From Halomonas chromatireducens (GTDB taxonomy: Bacteria > Pseudomonadota > Gammaproteobacteria > Pseudomonadales > Halomonadaceae): 64,000 nt of DNA. Where the stretch lies: NCBI RefSeq assembly GCF_001545155.1, contig NZ_CP014226.1, positions 2,710,387-2,774,386 of the forward strand, given 5' to 3'. The translations under genes were made by a program, and so were the position numbers. Under the pieces are notes generated by a model. The model searched no databases, was not told where the DNA came from, and was given only the letters and a program-made list of their open reading frames with translations. The first letter of the stretch is position 1; each line of letters begins with the position of its first letter. Shown piece by piece: positions 28,302 through 38,095 of the stretch.

Positions 28302-30767
28302 ATGACAGCGTCGGCGTCATCGGCTCTGCCTATCGAGACCCGTCTGGATGATATCCGCCAGGCGCTGACCGGTCATAGCCGTGCCGTGCTGGTCGCGGAA
28401 CCGGGTGCCGGCAAGACCACCCGGGTTCCCCTGGCACTGCTCGAAGCGCCCTGGCGTGGCCATGGCAAGCTTCTGCTGCTGGAACCCCGCCGCGTGGCCG
28501 CCAGACTTGCCGCCGGTTTCATGGCCGAGACCCTCGGTGAGCCGGTAGGGGAGACCGTCGGCTACCGGATGCGGGGCGAGAGTCGAGTCGGTGCCAATAC
28601 GCGCCTGGAGGTCGTCACCCAGGGGATATTGACCCGAATGTTGCAGGACGACCCCATGCTCGAAGGGGTCGCGGGAGTCATCTTCGACGAATTTCACGAA
28701 CGCAGCCTGGAGGCCGACCTGGGCCTGGCGCTGGCGCTTGACGCCCAGTCGGTGCGCGACGACCTGCGCCTGCTGGTGATGTCGGCGACCCTGGACGTCG
28801 AGGCGCTGCTCGGCGTACTGGGCCAGGACACCCCGGTGATCGATTGCCCTGGCCGGGCTTATCCCGTGAAGACGCGATACTTCCCCGTCAATGGCGGCCG
28901 GGATACGCCGCGTCTGCAGTGCGCAGCGGTACTGGAGGCCATGCAAGAGGAAGCGGGTGACGTCCTGGCGATACTCCCCGGGGTGGCCGAGATTCGCCGC
29001 CTGGCCCGGGAGCTGAGCGCGCGGCGGCCCGATCTTGCGGTCATGGAACTGCATGGGCGGCTGCCGCTGGATGCTCAGCGTCGTGCGCTACGTCCGGACC
29101 CGCAAGGCCACCGCCGGGTGGTACTGGCCACGGCGATAGCCGAATCCAGCCTGACCGTGGAAGGGGTTCGCATCGTGGTCGACGCCGGCCAGGAGAGGGT
29201 GCCGGTTTTTCAGCCACGCAGCGGGCTGACCCGGCTGGAGACGCGCCGGGTTAATCGCGCCAGCGCCGATCAGCGTCGTGGCCGTGCGGGGCGTCAGGGA
29301 CCCGGCCTCTGCCTGCGGCTATGGGCCGAGGAGCAGCCACTGATTCCCCACGGCGAACCGGAGATCCGACAGGCCGACCTGGCGCCGCTGGCATTCGAAC
29401 TGGCCCGCTGGGGAGTCACGGACACCGCGGCACTCGCCTGGGTCACCATGCCGCCGGCCGGTGCGCTGGCCGCCGGGCGGGATCTGCTCCGGCGGCTCGG
29501 CGTGATCGACGAGGCTTGTCATCTCACCGCGCTGGGACGTCGCTGCGTCCGCTGGCCCGCCCATCCGCGCCTGGCGGTGATGCTGGAGCGAGCCCATGAG
29601 CTGGAGGCGCTGCCGCTGGCCTGTGCGCTGGTGGCCGCACTGGAGGGGCGTGACCTGGATGGCGAGAAGGACCTGGAGCCGGCGCTTCAGGCGCGGCTCG
29701 CCGACGCCAGGCGTTTTGGCCAGTGGCATCAGGAGGCACGTCGCCTGGCGCGCATCGGCGGCTGCCGACTGGAGGTGAAAAGCCTCGCCCCGCTGGGTGA
29801 GCTGCTGGCGCTGGCCTATCCGGAGCGTATCGGACAGCGTCTCGCCCCGGGGCGCTTTCGGCTGGCCGGGGGAGGGCTTGCCACCCTTCCCGAGGAGCAT
29901 CCGCTGGCTCACGCCGAGCTGCTGGTAGCCGCTGACCTGGATGGCCAGGCCAGTGGCGCCCGGATATATCGCGGGGTGGCGCTGGCTGCGGGCCGGCTCG
30001 AGGTTCTCTATCCCGAGACCGCCGAATGGCGGGCGAACATCGAGTGGTCGGATGAGCAGGGCCGGCTGGTGGGTGAGCTGGTGCGTGGCCTGGGGGCGGC
30101 GGTGCTGGCGCGAAGGCCGCTTCAGCAGCTGCCGCCCGAGGCGGTCCGCCAGGCACTGCTAGAGGCATTGCGCCGCCGCGGCGCGCTGCCTTTCGACGAG
30201 GCGGCCGACCAGCTGCGTGGGCGGGTGGCGCTGCTGCGCCGGGAGCTGGGCTCTCGTTGTGATCAGGAGGACTGGCCCGACTGGTCGACGGCGGCGCTGC
30301 TCGACGATCTCGAGAGCTGGCTGGGCCCGCATCTCGATGGCATCACCCGGCTTGATGCCGTGGAGCGCCTGCCCCTGGCGCGAAAACTGCTCGACAGTCT
30401 CGACTGGTCGCTTCGCTCACGCCTCGACGACCTGGCGCCGGAACGACTGGGCGTGCCCAGTGGATCGCATATCCGTCTCGACTACAGGCCCTGCCTGGAG
30501 GGAGGCGAGCCGGTACTGGCGGTAAAGCTGCAGGAGCTGTTCGGCTGGCGGGCCTCGCCGTGCGTCGCCGGTGGGCGCGTGCCGGTACTGCTGCACCTGC
30601 TCTCGCCGGCACGGCGCCCGCTGCAGGTCACCCGTGACCTGGCCAGCTTCTGGGTGAACACCTATCCGGAAGTGCGAAAGGAGATGCGCGGGCGTTATCC
30701 GAAGCACCCCTGGCCCGAGGATCCCCTGGAGGCAGAGGCGACGGCGCGGGCCAAGCGTCGGAAATAG
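28302..30767 (+). CDS. hrpB: ATP-dependent helicase HrpB
   Basis: An 821-residue DEAH-type helicase (E. coli HrpB is about 810-820). Walker A is [13 protein letters not shown], and motif II is the DEFH variant FDEFHERS that marks HrpB. Motif III is MSATLD and motif [14 protein letters not shown]. The HA2 and HrpB C-terminal domains follow, ending in the family's PKHPWPEDP. Its role is uncertain; it is thought to remodel RNA. I chose ATG 28302 with AAGGA 10 bases upstream; in-frame ATG 28281 and GTG 28254 also exist but fall within or before the operator. It converges on the antiporter operon with only 12 bases between. Confidence 0.93.
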   Translation: MTASASSALPIETRLDDIRQALTGHSRAVLVAEPGAGKTTRVPLALLEAPWRGHGKLLLLEPRRVAARLAAGFMAETLGEPVGETVGYRMRGESRVGANTRLEVVTQGILTRMLQDDPMLEGVAGVIFDEFHERSLEADLGLALALDAQSVRDDLRLLVMSATLDVEALLGVLGQDTPVIDCPGRAYPVKTRYFPVNGGRDTPRLQCAAVLEAMQEEAGDVLAILPGVAEIRRLARELSARRPDLAVMELHGRLPLDAQRRALRPDPQGHRRVVLATAIAESSLTVEGVRIVVDAGQERVPVFQPRSGLTRLETRRVNRASADQRRGRAGRQGPGLCLRLWAEEQPLIPHGEPEIRQADLAPLAFELARWGVTDTAALAWVTMPPAGALAAGRDLLRRLGVIDEACHLTALGRRCVRWPAHPRLAVMLERAHELEALPLACALVAALEGRDLDGEKDLEPALQARLADARRFGQWHQEARRLARIGGCRLEVKSLAPLGELLALAYPERIGQRLAPGRFRLAGGGLATLPEEHPLAHAELLVAADLDGQASGARIYRGVALAAGRLEVLYPETAEWRANIEWSDEQGRLVGELVRGLGAAVLARRPLQQLPPEAVRQALLEALRRRGALPFDEAADQLRGRVALLRRELGSRCDQEDWPDWSTAALLDDLESWLGPHLDGITRLDAVERLPLARKLLDSLDWSLRSRLDDLAPERLGVPSGSHIRLDYRPCLEGGEPVLAVKLQELFGWRASPCVAGGRVPVLLHLLSPARRPLQVTRDLASFWVNTYPEVRKEMRGRYPKHPWPEDPLEAEATARAKRRK

Positions 30768-30779
30768 GCGTAAAGCGTC

Positions 30780-33680
30780 TCAGCTTGGCAGCAGGCTGGC
30801 CAGCCCCATCCCCAGTGTCATCAATCCAAGCGCGATACCGAAGGCGGGCCAAGGCATCAGCCAGGCCTCGGCGCGCCGGAACTGCCAGGCGAGGATGCGC
30901 AGCTGCCGAGCACGACGCCATCCCTGTTCTTGTCGGTAGGCTCCCCAGCTCTCGAGCCGGCGGGCCAGGGTGCGATGCAGCCGGCGGGCCGGCAGGGTCA
31001 TGCCTGCCAGGGCGATGGCAATCAGGGGCGAGAGCAGGCCCGCGATCAGCGTTTTTTCCATGTTGGTTGTTACCGGGACGACCCACTGCCAGCCCCAGGG
31101 GGCCAGGGCAGCCAGTAGTCCCAGCGCCAGCCAGGCCCACCAGAGCCAGCGGGGTATCACCAGGAGATGGTGGCTGGGCTCCGGCCTCATCAGCAGCAGC
31201 CAGAAGAAACGCAGCATCAGCAGGGCGGTGGCGACACCGCTCAGAATGATCGGCCAGGTGGGCAGGCCGCTGTCGCCCATTGCCGTCTCCACGCTGGCCT
31301 TGACCAGTACCCCGCCCAGTGGCGGCACTCCGGACAGGGCCAGCGCAGGCAGCAGCATCGCCGCCACGACTCGCTGGCGAACCCGGCCCTGGGTTCGGTT
31401 GGCCATGCCGGCGCCCAGGAACAGCGCCCCCTTGGCCAGGGAGTGTACCGTCACCACCAGCAGTAGTGCGGTCATGGCGGTGGGCGCTTCGGCGAGTATT
31501 ACCAGACCAAGCAGGGCGGTGATCAGGCCTATCTGGCTGACGCTGGACCAGGCGAGTACCACCTTGTTGTGGTCGTGAAGAACGCCTCGCAGGGCGGCGT
31601 AGAGGCTGGCAAAGATGCCAAGGGTAACCAGTGGCACTCCCCAGTCGGCGGTGGCTTCGGCCTCCGGCAGCAGGCGTAGCGCACCCAGCACGCCGACCTT
31701 GATCATCAGCCCTGAGAGGATCGCACTGGCCATGGGGGGCGCCACCGGGTGGGCCAGGGGAAGCCAGGCGTGCAGGCCGAGCACGCCGGCCTTGAGCCCG
31801 AGCCCCAGGGCCAGGAAAGCGATGGCCAGGGCCGGCAGCTCTGCAACGGCCAGCGCAGAGAAACTCAGGTCGGTGGTCGTGAGGGCGACCAGTGCCAGCC
31901 CCGCCAGCATGGCGATCTCGGCCAGCAGCATCATGGCCAGGTAGCCGATACCGGCGAGTCGCGCCGGTCGGTCGCCGTCATGTTGCACCATGGCCCAGCC
32001 CAGCAGGCTGAGCATGGCGGTACCGATATAAAAGGTCAGCAGGTCGCCGGCAACCAGCGTCAGCAGATGCGCTACTGCTGCGACGAGCATGATCGAGAAG
32101 AGCCGTCTCGAGGCGGGAAAGGCGTGACGCCAGGCGTGGGTGGCGCCCAGTGCGATTGGCCAGATCGCCAGGGCTGGCAGCATGAAGATCAAGCCGAGCG
32201 AGTCCAGTTTCATGCCGAGCCCCGCTGCCTGGTTAGAGAGCCCCAATGTGACCAGGCCCTGGAGCCAGGCCAGCAACGCCAGGCCCAGCGCCAGCATGGC
32301 CAGGCGACCCGTCAGCCGGGCATCGGGATGGGTCAGGGGCCGCTGAATCGCCGTCGGCGCGGGACAGAGCGCCAGGTCGAGCAGCCGCCAGAGGCTGGCA
32401 GCGGTGATCAGCGTACCCAGCAGAACGACCGCTGCAATCAGCCCGCTTCCCTCCGCGAAGGCGGCGCTCAACAGCCACCATTTTCCGACGAAGCCGCCCG
32501 TGGGCGGAGCCCCCAGCAGGCTCAATCCGGCCAGGGAAATGGCCAGCCAGGCCAGCGGAAGTCGGGCAGCGCTGCCGCCGAGGCGGCTGAGGCGATCATG
32601 GCCGTAGGTTGCCACGATGGCACCGGCGGCGATGAACATGGCTGCCTTGGCCAGGCCGTGTGCCAGCAGTATCTGCAGGGCGCCTTCGGTGGCCGTACTT
32701 CCCCCGCTGCCTGAGCCGGGCCAGCTTGCGGTGCCGGCCAGCCCGAGCAGCAGCATGGCATAGCCGCTCTGGGAGAGTGTCGACCAGGCGATCAGCAGCT
32801 TGAGACGTGACTGCAGGACGGACTGAATGCCCCCCCAGACCAGCGCTGCTGCGCCGACGAGTGCAAGCCAATCGCGCAAGGCTGTCTGCAGAATGGCGAG
32901 CGGTGAAAGCCATAGCCGCCAAAGGACGAACAGGGTGGCGGCCACCACCACGGCGGAAAGCATGGCACTGACCGGGGCCTGGGCGCGCGCATGGGCCGAG
33001 GGCAGCCAGGTATGCAGTGGAACCATGGCCGCCTTGATCATGAGGCCGAGGCTCAGGGCGATGGCGGCCAGGCGGGAGGTGGCATTATCGGTCAGCGTTT
33101 CGCCCAGCAGCTCGAGATCGAGCCTGCCGGTCTGGCCATACAACAGGGCGACACCAAGCAGGAAGAGCAGGGAGGCGAGCAGGGAAGCCAGCAGGTAGCG
33201 TAGAGCCGCCGCACCTTCGGGATCCTGCGGCGAGCGGGCGACCAGCCCCACCCCGGCCAGTGTCACCAGCTCAAGAGTGATATAGAGGTTGAACAGGTCA
33301 CGGGACAGCAGCAGGGCATTGAGCCCGCCCCACAGCAGCCACCAGAGCGGCCACAGGTGCCTGTCTTGGGCCGTCTCGTCGTCGGCCAGCAGGGCAACGC
33401 TCCCTGCACCGGCGACGATGGCGGTCATGCCCAGCATCAGCGCACCGGGCGCGTCCAGTTGCCAGACGATGCCCAGCGGTGCTGGCCAATCCCCCAGGGC
33501 AAGCATCAGGACGCTATGCTCCATTAGCGGGACTGAGGCGATGGAGAGCCCTGCCACGATGGCGGGCACGCCCAGCAGTACCTGGCGCCGGGGTGACAGG
33601 CATTCGAGAAAGGCCGCAATGGCCAGACAGAGAGGCACGGCAACAGTGAGCGGCAGGGCCCATAAGGCAGGCGCCGACAT
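30780..33680 (-). CDS. Tandem-fused NuoL/M/N (MrpD)-like proton-channel protein
   Basis: A 966-residue, roughly 28-helix membrane protein made of two antiporter-like modules (about 1-470 and 490-900) plus a C-terminal helix region. Each carries the family features: module 1 Lys216 in MIKAAMVPLHTWLPSAHARA, His341/Lys345 in HGLAKAAMF and Lys294; module 2 Lys630 in LKAGVLGLHAWLPLAHPVA, His746/Lys750 in HSLAKGALF and Lys706. Module 1 has the helix-5 glutamate (E137 in LYITLELVTL); at the aligned place module 2 has Ala555 (FYIGTAMLSL). Such subunits pump protons or exchange Na+/H+. It follows two small membrane subunits with overlapping starts and stops. The exact ion and partner are unknown. Confidence 0.8.
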   Translation of the reverse strand: MSAPALWALPLTVAVPLCLAIAAFLECLSPRRQVLLGVPAIVAGLSIASVPLMEHSVLMLALGDWPAPLGIVWQLDAPGALMLGMTAIVAGAGSVALLADDETAQDRHLWPLWWLLWGGLNALLLSRDLFNLYITLELVTLAGVGLVARSPQDPEGAAALRYLLASLLASLLFLLGVALLYGQTGRLDLELLGETLTDNATSRLAAIALSLGLMIKAAMVPLHTWLPSAHARAQAPVSAMLSAVVVAATLFVLWRLWLSPLAILQTALRDWLALVGAAALVWGGIQSVLQSRLKLLIAWSTLSQSGYAMLLLGLAGTASWPGSGSGGSTATEGALQILLAHGLAKAAMFIAAGAIVATYGHDRLSRLGGSAARLPLAWLAISLAGLSLLGAPPTGGFVGKWWLLSAAFAEGSGLIAAVVLLGTLITAASLWRLLDLALCPAPTAIQRPLTHPDARLTGRLAMLALGLALLAWLQGLVTLGLSNQAAGLGMKLDSLGLIFMLPALAIWPIALGATHAWRHAFPASRRLFSIMLVAAVAHLLTLVAGDLLTFYIGTAMLSLLGWAMVQHDGDRPARLAGIGYLAMMLLAEIAMLAGLALVALTTTDLSFSALAVAELPALAIAFLALGLGLKAGVLGLHAWLPLAHPVAPPMASAILSGLMIKVGVLGALRLLPEAEATADWGVPLVTLGIFASLYAALRGVLHDHNKVVLAWSSVSQIGLITALLGLVILAEAPTAMTALLLVVTVHSLAKGALFLGAGMANRTQGRVRQRVVAAMLLPALALSGVPPLGGVLVKASVETAMGDSGLPTWPIILSGVATALLMLRFFWLLLMRPEPSHHLLVIPRWLWWAWLALGLLAALAPWGWQWVVPVTTNMEKTLIAGLLSPLIAIALAGMTLPARRLHRTLARRLESWGAYRQEQGWRRARQLRILAWQFRRAEAWLMPWPAFGIALGLMTLGMGLASLLPS

Positions 33681-33964
33681 TACGACTCCTCCCCTCGCCT
33701 GCGACGCGCCTCATCGGCACGAATGACGAGGGCCAGGGCCGCCGCGGTCGTGCTGACGGCTACGACGATACCGGTCAGCACCATCACGTGAGGCACAGGG
33801 TCGATGCCTTCTGCGCTGCGGGCAACCGTGACCAGCAGCAGGAAAACGGCGCTGGCCAGCACGTTGAGCGCGAGGATGCGGCGCAGCAGGTCCTCGGTCT
33901 GGAACAGCCCGATCAATGCCATGCCACATAACAGGGCCGCCAGTACGGCGTAGAACTGGCTCAT
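33680..33964 (-). CDS. NuoK/MnhC-like membrane subunit
   Basis: A 94-residue protein with three membrane helices. The block DPVPHVMVLTGIVVAVSTTAAALAL is the signature of MnhC/MrpC and of NuoK. In Mrp antiporters and complex I this subunit links the large channel subunits. Stop and start overlap with the following tandem-channel gene as TAATG, and with the preceding gene as ATGA, so all three genes form one coupled unit. Start MSQFYAVLAALLCGM chosen from that overlap; a longer in-frame reading upstream crosses the neighbouring gene. Confidence 0.82.
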   Translation of the reverse strand: MSQFYAVLAALLCGMALIGLFQTEDLLRRILALNVLASAVFLLLVTVARSAEGIDPVPHVMVLTGIVVAVSTTAAALALVIRADEARRRRGEES

Positions 33965-34248
33965 TGTCCCGGCTCCCCCAAGAGGTAGAAGGCCATCAGC
34001 ATGAGGGCGATGGAAAGCCCCGTAGCCACTTCGACGGCCATGATCAGCATCGGGGCCAGGTGCAAGGGAATGGCAAAGAAGACACCGGTCATCAGCATCC
34101 CACCGAGGGCGACGGCGAGGAACAGGGCCATGCCGGAACTCAGTAGTAGATGAAGAAGCATTCGATGTCTTCTCAGGTAGATCCAGGGAGCGGCATCGGT
34201 AAGCAGCAGCAGGACGCCGCCGGCACCCATGACGGCATACAGGATCAT
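33961..34248 (-). CDS. Small three-helix membrane protein of the antiporter operon
   Basis: A 95-residue hydrophobic protein with about three membrane helices (MILYAVMGAGGVLLLL..., MALFLAVALGGMLMTGVFF, LIMAVEVATGLSIALMLMAFYLL). I cannot assign it to a named Mrp or Nuo subunit with certainty; by position it takes the place of MnhB or a NuoJ-like subunit. It is first in the three-gene unit and overlaps the NuoK-like gene (ATGA). The 206-base gap upstream separates it from the divergent thiolase gene and must hold both promoters. MGAGG, 6 codons in, is an alternative start. Confidence 0.65.
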   Translation of the reverse strand: MILYAVMGAGGVLLLLTDAAPWIYLRRHRMLLHLLLSSGMALFLAVALGGMLMTGVFFAIPLHLAPMLIMAVEVATGLSIALMLMAFYLLGEPGQ

Positions 34249-34454
34249 CGGGATGGAGGGGGGGATGATGATCGCCAGGGATGCCGATGACGAGGTGACC
34301 GCCGCGGCGAAGGGCGATCGGGTTTACACTAGCGCTTGCTTGGTTGATCTTGAGAAAAACACAGCCCCGCCGACAGGTCAATCCACCTGAAAGCCCGGCG
34401 CTCGTATCGAATCCCTATACTGACAACATTCACCACTCTCCGGGAGAACACACC

Positions 34455-35642
34455 ATGAGCAGCCCCACCGATATCGTCTTCCTTTCCGCCGCCCGTACCC
34501 CCATGGGCGGGATGCTGGGCAGCCTTTCCAGCATGACGGCTCCCGAACTCGCCGCCACCGCCATTCGTGCCGCCATCGAACGTGCCGGTATCGAGGCATC
34601 AGCAATCGACGAAGGGATCATGGGCTGTGTGCTGCCGGGCGGCGTCAAGCAGGGCCCCGCCCGCCAGGCCATGCGCCAGGCCGGGATTCCCGATGGCATC
34701 GGCGCCACCACCATCAACAAGCTTTGTGGCTCGGGCATGAAGGCGGCCATGCTGGCTCACGACCTGATCCGCGCCGGCAGCGGCGAGATCCTGCTGGCCG
34801 GCGGCATGGAGTCCATGTCCAACGCCCCCCACGTGCTAACCAAGGCCCGGACGGGGTATCGACTCGGCCATGGCGAGCTCAAGGACCACATGTTCCTCGA
34901 CGGCCTCGAGGATGCCGAGACCGGCAAGCTGATGGGGGTCTTCGCCCAGGACGTCGCCAGTTCGCGGGACTACAGCCGCGAGCGGCTGGACGACTTCGCC
35001 ATCGCCTCACTCGAGCGAGCCATGGAAGCCACCAACGCCGGCCATCTGGACGCCGAGATGGCCCCGGTCACCGTCACCAGCCGCAAGGGCGAGACCGTGG
35101 TAAACCATGACGAGCAGCCGTTCCAGGCCAAGCTCGACAAGATCCGCGAGCTGCGTCCGGCCTTCGCCAAGGACGGGACCATCACCGCAGCCAACTCCAG
35201 CTCCATCTCCGACGGCGCCTCGGCGCTGATACTGGCCAGCCAGGCAGCGGCAGACAGGCATGGCGTCAAGCCGCTGGCCCGCATGCTGGGGCACAGCACC
35301 CACTCACAGCACCCCAGCGAGTTCACCATCGCTCCGGTTGGCGCCATCGACAAACTGATGAAGAAGCTGAACTGGAGCGTGGCCGACGTCGACCTGTTCG
35401 AGATCAACGAAGCCTTCGCCGTGGTCACCCTGCTGGCCATGGACGGGCTCGACATTCCCCACGACAAGGTCAACGTCTTCGGCGGTGCCTGCGCCCAGGG
35501 TCACCCCATCGGCTCCACCGGCTCTCGGATCATTGCCACCCTGATCCACGCCCTGCGCACCAAGGGCGGCAAGCGAGGCATCGCCAGTCTCTGCATCGGC
35601 GGCGGCGAGGCCACCGCGGTGGCGGTCGAACTGATCGACTGA
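34455..35642 (+). CDS. Acetyl-CoA C-acyltransferase (thiolase)
   Basis: A 395-residue degradative/biosynthetic thiolase of the AtoB/PhaA type. The active-site nucleophile is in NKLCGSGMKA at about residue 90. The second cysteine and glycine-rich loop are in GGACAQGHPIGSTGSR near the C-terminus, and NEAFAV is conserved. It condenses or splits acetoacetyl-CoA, serving polyhydroxybutyrate synthesis, ketone use or beta-oxidation; the window does not show which. Start MSSPTDIVFLSAART has GGGAGA five bases upstream. It ends in a clear intrinsic terminator. Confidence 0.92.
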   Translation: MSSPTDIVFLSAARTPMGGMLGSLSSMTAPELAATAIRAAIERAGIEASAIDEGIMGCVLPGGVKQGPARQAMRQAGIPDGIGATTINKLCGSGMKAAMLAHDLIRAGSGEILLAGGMESMSNAPHVLTKARTGYRLGHGELKDHMFLDGLEDAETGKLMGVFAQDVASSRDYSRERLDDFAIASLERAMEATNAGHLDAEMAPVTVTSRKGETVVNHDEQPFQAKLDKIRELRPAFAKDGTITAANSSSISDGASALILASQAAADRHGVKPLARMLGHSTHSQHPSEFTIAPVGAIDKLMKKLNWSVADVDLFEINEAFAVVTLLAMDGLDIPHDKVNVFGGACAQGHPIGSTGSRIIATLIHALRTKGGKRGIASLCIGGGEATAVAVELID

Positions 35643-35664
35643 CCAACCGGCCACATCACCGCAT

Positions 35665-35700
35665 GGGAGCCAGCGTCAGCCGACGCTGGCTCCCGTTTGT
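35665..35700 (+). terminator. Intrinsic terminator after the thiolase gene
   Basis: GGGAGCCAGCGTC (35665-35677) pairs perfectly with GACGCTGGCTCCC (35682-35694) across the loop AGCC, followed by GTTTGT. A 13-base perfect GC-rich stem with a T-containing tail directly after the thiolase stop is a standard rho-independent terminator. Confidence 0.8.
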
Positions 35701-35736
35701 CTCGGCTGAACGGGTCTCGGCTGACAGGAGACAACA

Positions 35737-36507
35737 GTGGCAAAGGAATTCTGGATTGACACCCCCCACGGCCGGCTCTTCGCCAGTCGCTGGGGATACG
35801 AACGCGCCGATGAAGCTCCGCCAATCGTGCTGCTGCACGATTCTCTGGGTTGTATCGCACTATGGCGGGACTTCCCGGCACGACTGGCCAAGTCGACGGG
35901 GCGCGAGATAATCGCCTACGACCGCCTCGGCTACGGGCGCTCGGCGCCCTACCCCGGACCGCAGCCGACCAGCTTCATCGCCGACGAGGCGGGGGGCGCC
36001 TTTGCCGCCGTTCGCGAGCAGCTGGAACTCGAGCGATTCGCGCTGCTCGGCCATAGCGTGGGCGGCAGCATGGCTGCCCACGCTGCCGCCCGGCACGCCG
36101 ACAGCTGTGAGGTACTGATCACGGTAGCGGCCCAGGCCTTCACCGAGCCGGGCACCTTGGCCGGCATTCGCACGGCGGAGCAAGTCTTTCTTCAGCCTAA
36201 TGGCCTGTCACGGCTGGCGAAGTACCACGGTAACAAGGCTGAGTGGGTGCTGCGCAGCTGGGTCGACAACTGGCACTCGGAGGCCTTCCGCGAATGGCGG
36301 CTGGACAACGCCCTCGCTCAGGTGCGCTGCCCTACGCTGGCTATCCACGGCGAACTCGACGAGTACGGCTCACGGGAGCAACCGGCGCGCATCGCCGCCC
36401 TGACGCCGGGCCCCTCCGAGCCATACCTGCTAACCGGCTGCGGGCACGTGCCGCACCGCGAATGCCCGGAGCGACTGATCGCCGCCATCATCGACTTCCA
36501 GGGTTGA
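35737..36507 (+). CDS. Alpha/beta-fold hydrolase
   Basis: A 256-residue protein with the alpha/beta hydrolase triad: nucleophile elbow GHSVGGSMA (serine near residue 107), acid in HGELDEYGS, histidine in CGHVPHRE. The oxyanion-hole stretch VLLHDSLGC is near residue 33. It resembles small esterases and peptidase-like hydrolases; substrate unknown. The start is GTG 35737 with CAGGAG six bases upstream. It is read in the same direction as the thiolase but lies after that gene's terminator, so it probably has its own promoter. Confidence 0.85.
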   Translation: MAKEFWIDTPHGRLFASRWGYERADEAPPIVLLHDSLGCIALWRDFPARLAKSTGREIIAYDRLGYGRSAPYPGPQPTSFIADEAGGAFAAVREQLELERFALLGHSVGGSMAAHAAARHADSCEVLITVAAQAFTEPGTLAGIRTAEQVFLQPNGLSRLAKYHGNKAEWVLRSWVDNWHSEAFREWRLDNALAQVRCPTLAIHGELDEYGSREQPARIAALTPGPSEPYLLTGCGHVPHRECPERLIAAIIDFQG

Positions 36508-36520
36508 GCAGGACGGGATG

Positions 36521-37321
36521 CTAGCCAGGCACCGCCAATCGGTCCAGCCGCAGCCGCTCGCGGGAGTCGAACAGCCGGCGACTGCCCGCCGCCACCGCCG
36601 CCAGGGTGCCGAAGCCGGTGCCCAGGGTAATGGTAAACATCACCAGAATCTGATACTTGACCGCCAGGGCCGGTGAGGTACCGGCCAGTATCTGGCCGGT
36701 CATCATCCCTGGCAGGCTGACCACCCCGGCGGCGGCCATGGCGTTGATCATGGGCATCAGGCCGCTGCGCATCGCCTCGCGACGAATGTCACCGATGGCT
36801 TCCTGCCAGGGCTGGCCCAGCATCAGCCGGTTCTCGATCACCGCCCGCTGCTGCCAGGCGGTATCGGTGAGACGGTCCAGTGCCAGGGCAACCCCGGTCA
36901 TGGTGTTGCCGAGCATCATGCCCAGCAGTGGAATAGCATACTGCGGCCGGTACCAGGGGTCCGGGCCGATGATCACCGTCAGCGTCAACACGGTAACGGT
37001 GAACGACGACAGGAACATCGACAGGGTACCAATACCGAAGGCCCAGCCGCCCTTCAAGCGGCGTTTCTGCCGCGCCATCACCTCGCGCCCGGCGATCAGC
37101 AGCATGGCCACTGCCATCAGGCTCACCCAGACCAAGCGTTCGGCGGCGAACAGCGCCTCCAGCACCAGGCCGATCAGCGCCAGTTGAACGACAGTACGCA
37201 AGGCGGCGATGAGCAGGCTGCGACTCATGCCCAGCCGCATCACGGCCGTGCAGCCGGCCAGCACGACGACCATCGAGGCCGCAAGGGCCAGCTGCCACCA
37301 GGAGAGCTCGATCACGTCCAT
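36521..37321 (-). CDS. fetB: FetB-type ABC transporter permease (iron export)
   Basis: A 266-residue membrane protein with about seven helices, of the UPF0014/FetB family. Typical blocks are ALRTVVQLALIGLVLEALF, YAIPLLGMMLGNTMTGVALALDRL and LPGMMTGQILAGTSPALAVKYQI. E. coli FetAB exports iron and helps against peroxide stress. Start MDVIELSWWQLALA at 37321 overlaps the fetA stop by 10 bases; a longer in-frame reading lies wholly in fetA. Metal specificity is inferred from the family. Confidence 0.88.
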   Translation of the reverse strand: MDVIELSWWQLALAASMVVVLAGCTAVMRLGMSRSLLIAALRTVVQLALIGLVLEALFAAERLVWVSLMAVAMLLIAGREVMARQKRRLKGGWAFGIGTLSMFLSSFTVTVLTLTVIIGPDPWYRPQYAIPLLGMMLGNTMTGVALALDRLTDTAWQQRAVIENRLMLGQPWQEAIGDIRREAMRSGLMPMINAMAAAGVVSLPGMMTGQILAGTSPALAVKYQILVMFTITLGTGFGTLAAVAAGSRRLFDSRERLRLDRLAVPG

Positions 37322-37935
37322 GCCGCCTCCTGCACAAGCAGCCGACTGCCCTCGATACGCAGATGGCGATCTGCCACCCGCACGATCTGCCCCCTGTCGT
37401 GGGCCACCCACAGCGTCGGCCAGCCACGCGATTCAATCCGCGACGCCAGCCAGTGTTCCACCCGGTCTCGGGTCGCGTCATCCAGGTTGGCAGTAGGCTC
37501 ATCCAGCAACAGCACCCTGGGCTCTCGGCTCACGGCCCGCAGCAGCGACAGGCGCTGCTTTTCGCCTGTGGAGAGCCGGCCGACCTGCCATGACATCACC
37601 TCGCGCTCGAAGCCAAGCGCTTCGAGATCGCCATCCTCGACCCCATCGGAAAAGTGCTCGCCCACCCGGTCGCTCCACCACTGGCTTTCCGCCGGCACCA
37701 GCATCACCTGGCGCCGCCAGCGATGGGCCGGTATCGTCGACTGGGCCTGACCCGCCAGCCATACCTCACCCCCGTGGGGCTCGAGATCGGCCACGGCACG
37801 CAGCAGGCGGCTCTTGCCGGATCCACTGGCCCCGGAAAGGCAGACAATGTCACCTGGGCTTACGCTGAGGTCGACGGCTTCCAGCTCGCCTACCGTGAGC
37901 CTCTCGAGGCGTAGCGAAGTGGGCTGCACATGCAC
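37312..37935 (-). CDS. fetA: FetA-type ABC transporter ATP-binding protein
   Basis: A 207-residue ABC ATPase. Walker A is SGASGSGKSRLLRA, the signature motif LSTGEKQRLSLLRA (a variant of LSGGQ), Walker B VLLLDEPTANLD, and the switch histidine is in LWVAHDRGQ. It powers the FetB permease. It is upstream of and overlaps fetB, forming a two-gene unit divergent from the acr3 promoter region. The 160 bases between hold the acr3 operator. Confidence 0.88.
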   Translation of the reverse strand: MHVQPTSLRLERLTVGELEAVDLSVSPGDIVCLSGASGSGKSRLLRAVADLEPHGGEVWLAGQAQSTIPAHRWRRQVMLVPAESQWWSDRVGEHFSDGVEDGDLEALGFEREVMSWQVGRLSTGEKQRLSLLRAVSREPRVLLLDEPTANLDDATRDRVEHWLASRIESRGWPTLWVAHDRGQIVRVADRHLRIEGSRLLVQEAAWT

Positions 37936-38008
37936 TCCTGGCCGGATGAACTGGCAATTTCCTGTTGATCATACCAGCCTTCTACCGGCTGACTGGAAGG
38001 GAGATGAA

Positions 38009-38037
38009 TTGCCCATATATGGAATTCCATATATCCT
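38009..38037 (+). promoter_or_regulatory. acr3 promoter with 20-bp palindromic operator
   Basis: A -35-like TTGCCC (38009-38014) and a -10-like TATCCT (38032-38037) are 17 bases apart, and the spacer is filled by the perfect palindrome ATATATGGAATTCCATATAT (38015-38034). A repressor bound here would exclude RNA polymerase. An ArsR-family repressor released by arsenite is the natural candidate because an ACR3 exporter follows. The same motif recurs upstream of gapdh-arsJ. Confidence 0.7.
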
Positions 38038-38095
38038 AGACGAACAAGCATGCCTCTGGCCAAAACCCCGCCATGACCACATCAGGACTCAAGGA

